Shown: positions 63,945 through 64,000 of the stretch, in pieces
How positions within the stretch are numbered: the stretch's first letter is position 1
Layout of the letters: every line of letters starts with the position of its first letter
NCBI GenBank assembly: GCA_038880555.1
Contig: JAVZRN010000003.1
Location: forward strand, 108,893 to 172,892
Direction: 5' to 3'
Origin: Candidatus Bathyarchaeia archaeon
GTDB lineage: Archaea; Thermoproteota; Bathyarchaeia; Bathyarchaeales; Bathycorpusculaceae
Length of the DNA: 64,000 bases
Program-made: the position numbers and the translations under genes
The notes under the pieces: model-generated
What the model was told of the DNA's origin: nothing
Databases searched by the model: none
Seen by the model: the letters and a program-made list of their open reading frames with translations, nothing else

Positions 63945-64000
63945 TTTTATGCTTTTTCACCTCCTCTTAGCCTTTTAGAGATAAAGTGGCTAAGCTTGAG

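Noticed and set aside
1..64000. CRISPR array, IS element or rRNA
   Set aside because: No regularly spaced repeats, no transposase gene and no rRNA sequence were seen on either strand.

Overview
The window reads as archaeal chromosome carrying one end of an integrated head-tail virus. Archaeal markers are the archaeal-type cobamide enzymes CobY, CobT and CobZ, a UbiA prenyltransferase overlapping a radical SAM protein that resembles tetraether lipid synthase, TATA-box promoters with short leaders, and GGAGGTG-type ribosome binding sites. The surface-protein style and gene mix fit an uncultured lineage such as Bathyarchaeia, but that placement is inference; no rRNA or ribosomal protein is present to settle it.

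Left part (1-13.6 kb): a cell-surface region. Three large secreted PQQ-type beta-propeller proteins, each with a signal peptide and a C-terminal membrane anchor, surround a membrane-anchored transglutaminase-like protein. Two of the propeller genes share a perfect 439-bp repeat covering promoter, signal peptide and N-terminal domain. Two more envelope proteins and a NapH-like polyferredoxin follow.

Middle (13.8-44.9 kb): three B12-binding radical SAM enzymes, five glycosyltransferase genes of the GT4 and GT2 types at three loci plus one more GT4, an aldo/keto reductase-ferredoxin fusion with a changed catalytic residue, a SPASM radical SAM/DUF362 pair, a lipid pair (UbiA and Tes-like), and a dispersed cobamide programme: CobD, CobY, two CobS, CobT, CobZ, BtuC, a BtuD fused to an extra domain, two anchored BtuF-like binding proteins and a third one without a signal peptide. 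Corrinoid uptake and nucleotide-loop assembly here may feed the local B12-dependent radical SAM enzymes.

Right part (45.0-64 kb): a provirus. Its left edge is a truncated tRNA-Glu(UUC) 3' half at 45002-45042, the expected attachment-site scar; the intact tRNA should lie beyond 64 kb. From left to right come regulators, a run of tiny overlapping genes, a Holliday-resolvase-like nuclease, and then on the minus strand a packaging and virion operon. Read in its own direction the operon runs head-tail adaptor, head closure, tail terminator-like, tail tube, tail assembly chaperone with a -1 frameshift, gp10-like, tape measure, tail hub, two small proteins, small and large terminase, and a COG2401-type ABC ATPase-acetyltransferase. 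Portal, protease and capsid genes are not in the window and should lie to the right.

The most unusual features are (1) three virion proteins that each carry an extra carbohydrate-type domain: an alpha/alpha-barrel fused to the head closure protein and beta-sandwich insertions in the terminator-like and hub proteins; (2) a canonical -1 slippery heptamer that unlocks a 67-codon start-less frame in the tail chaperone; (3) COG2401 translationally coupled to the terminase; (4) an acyl-ligase-like/methyltransferase pair inserted against the direction of the virion operon; and (5) a ribbon-helix-helix gene whose 3' end was replaced by tRNA and host sequence on integration.
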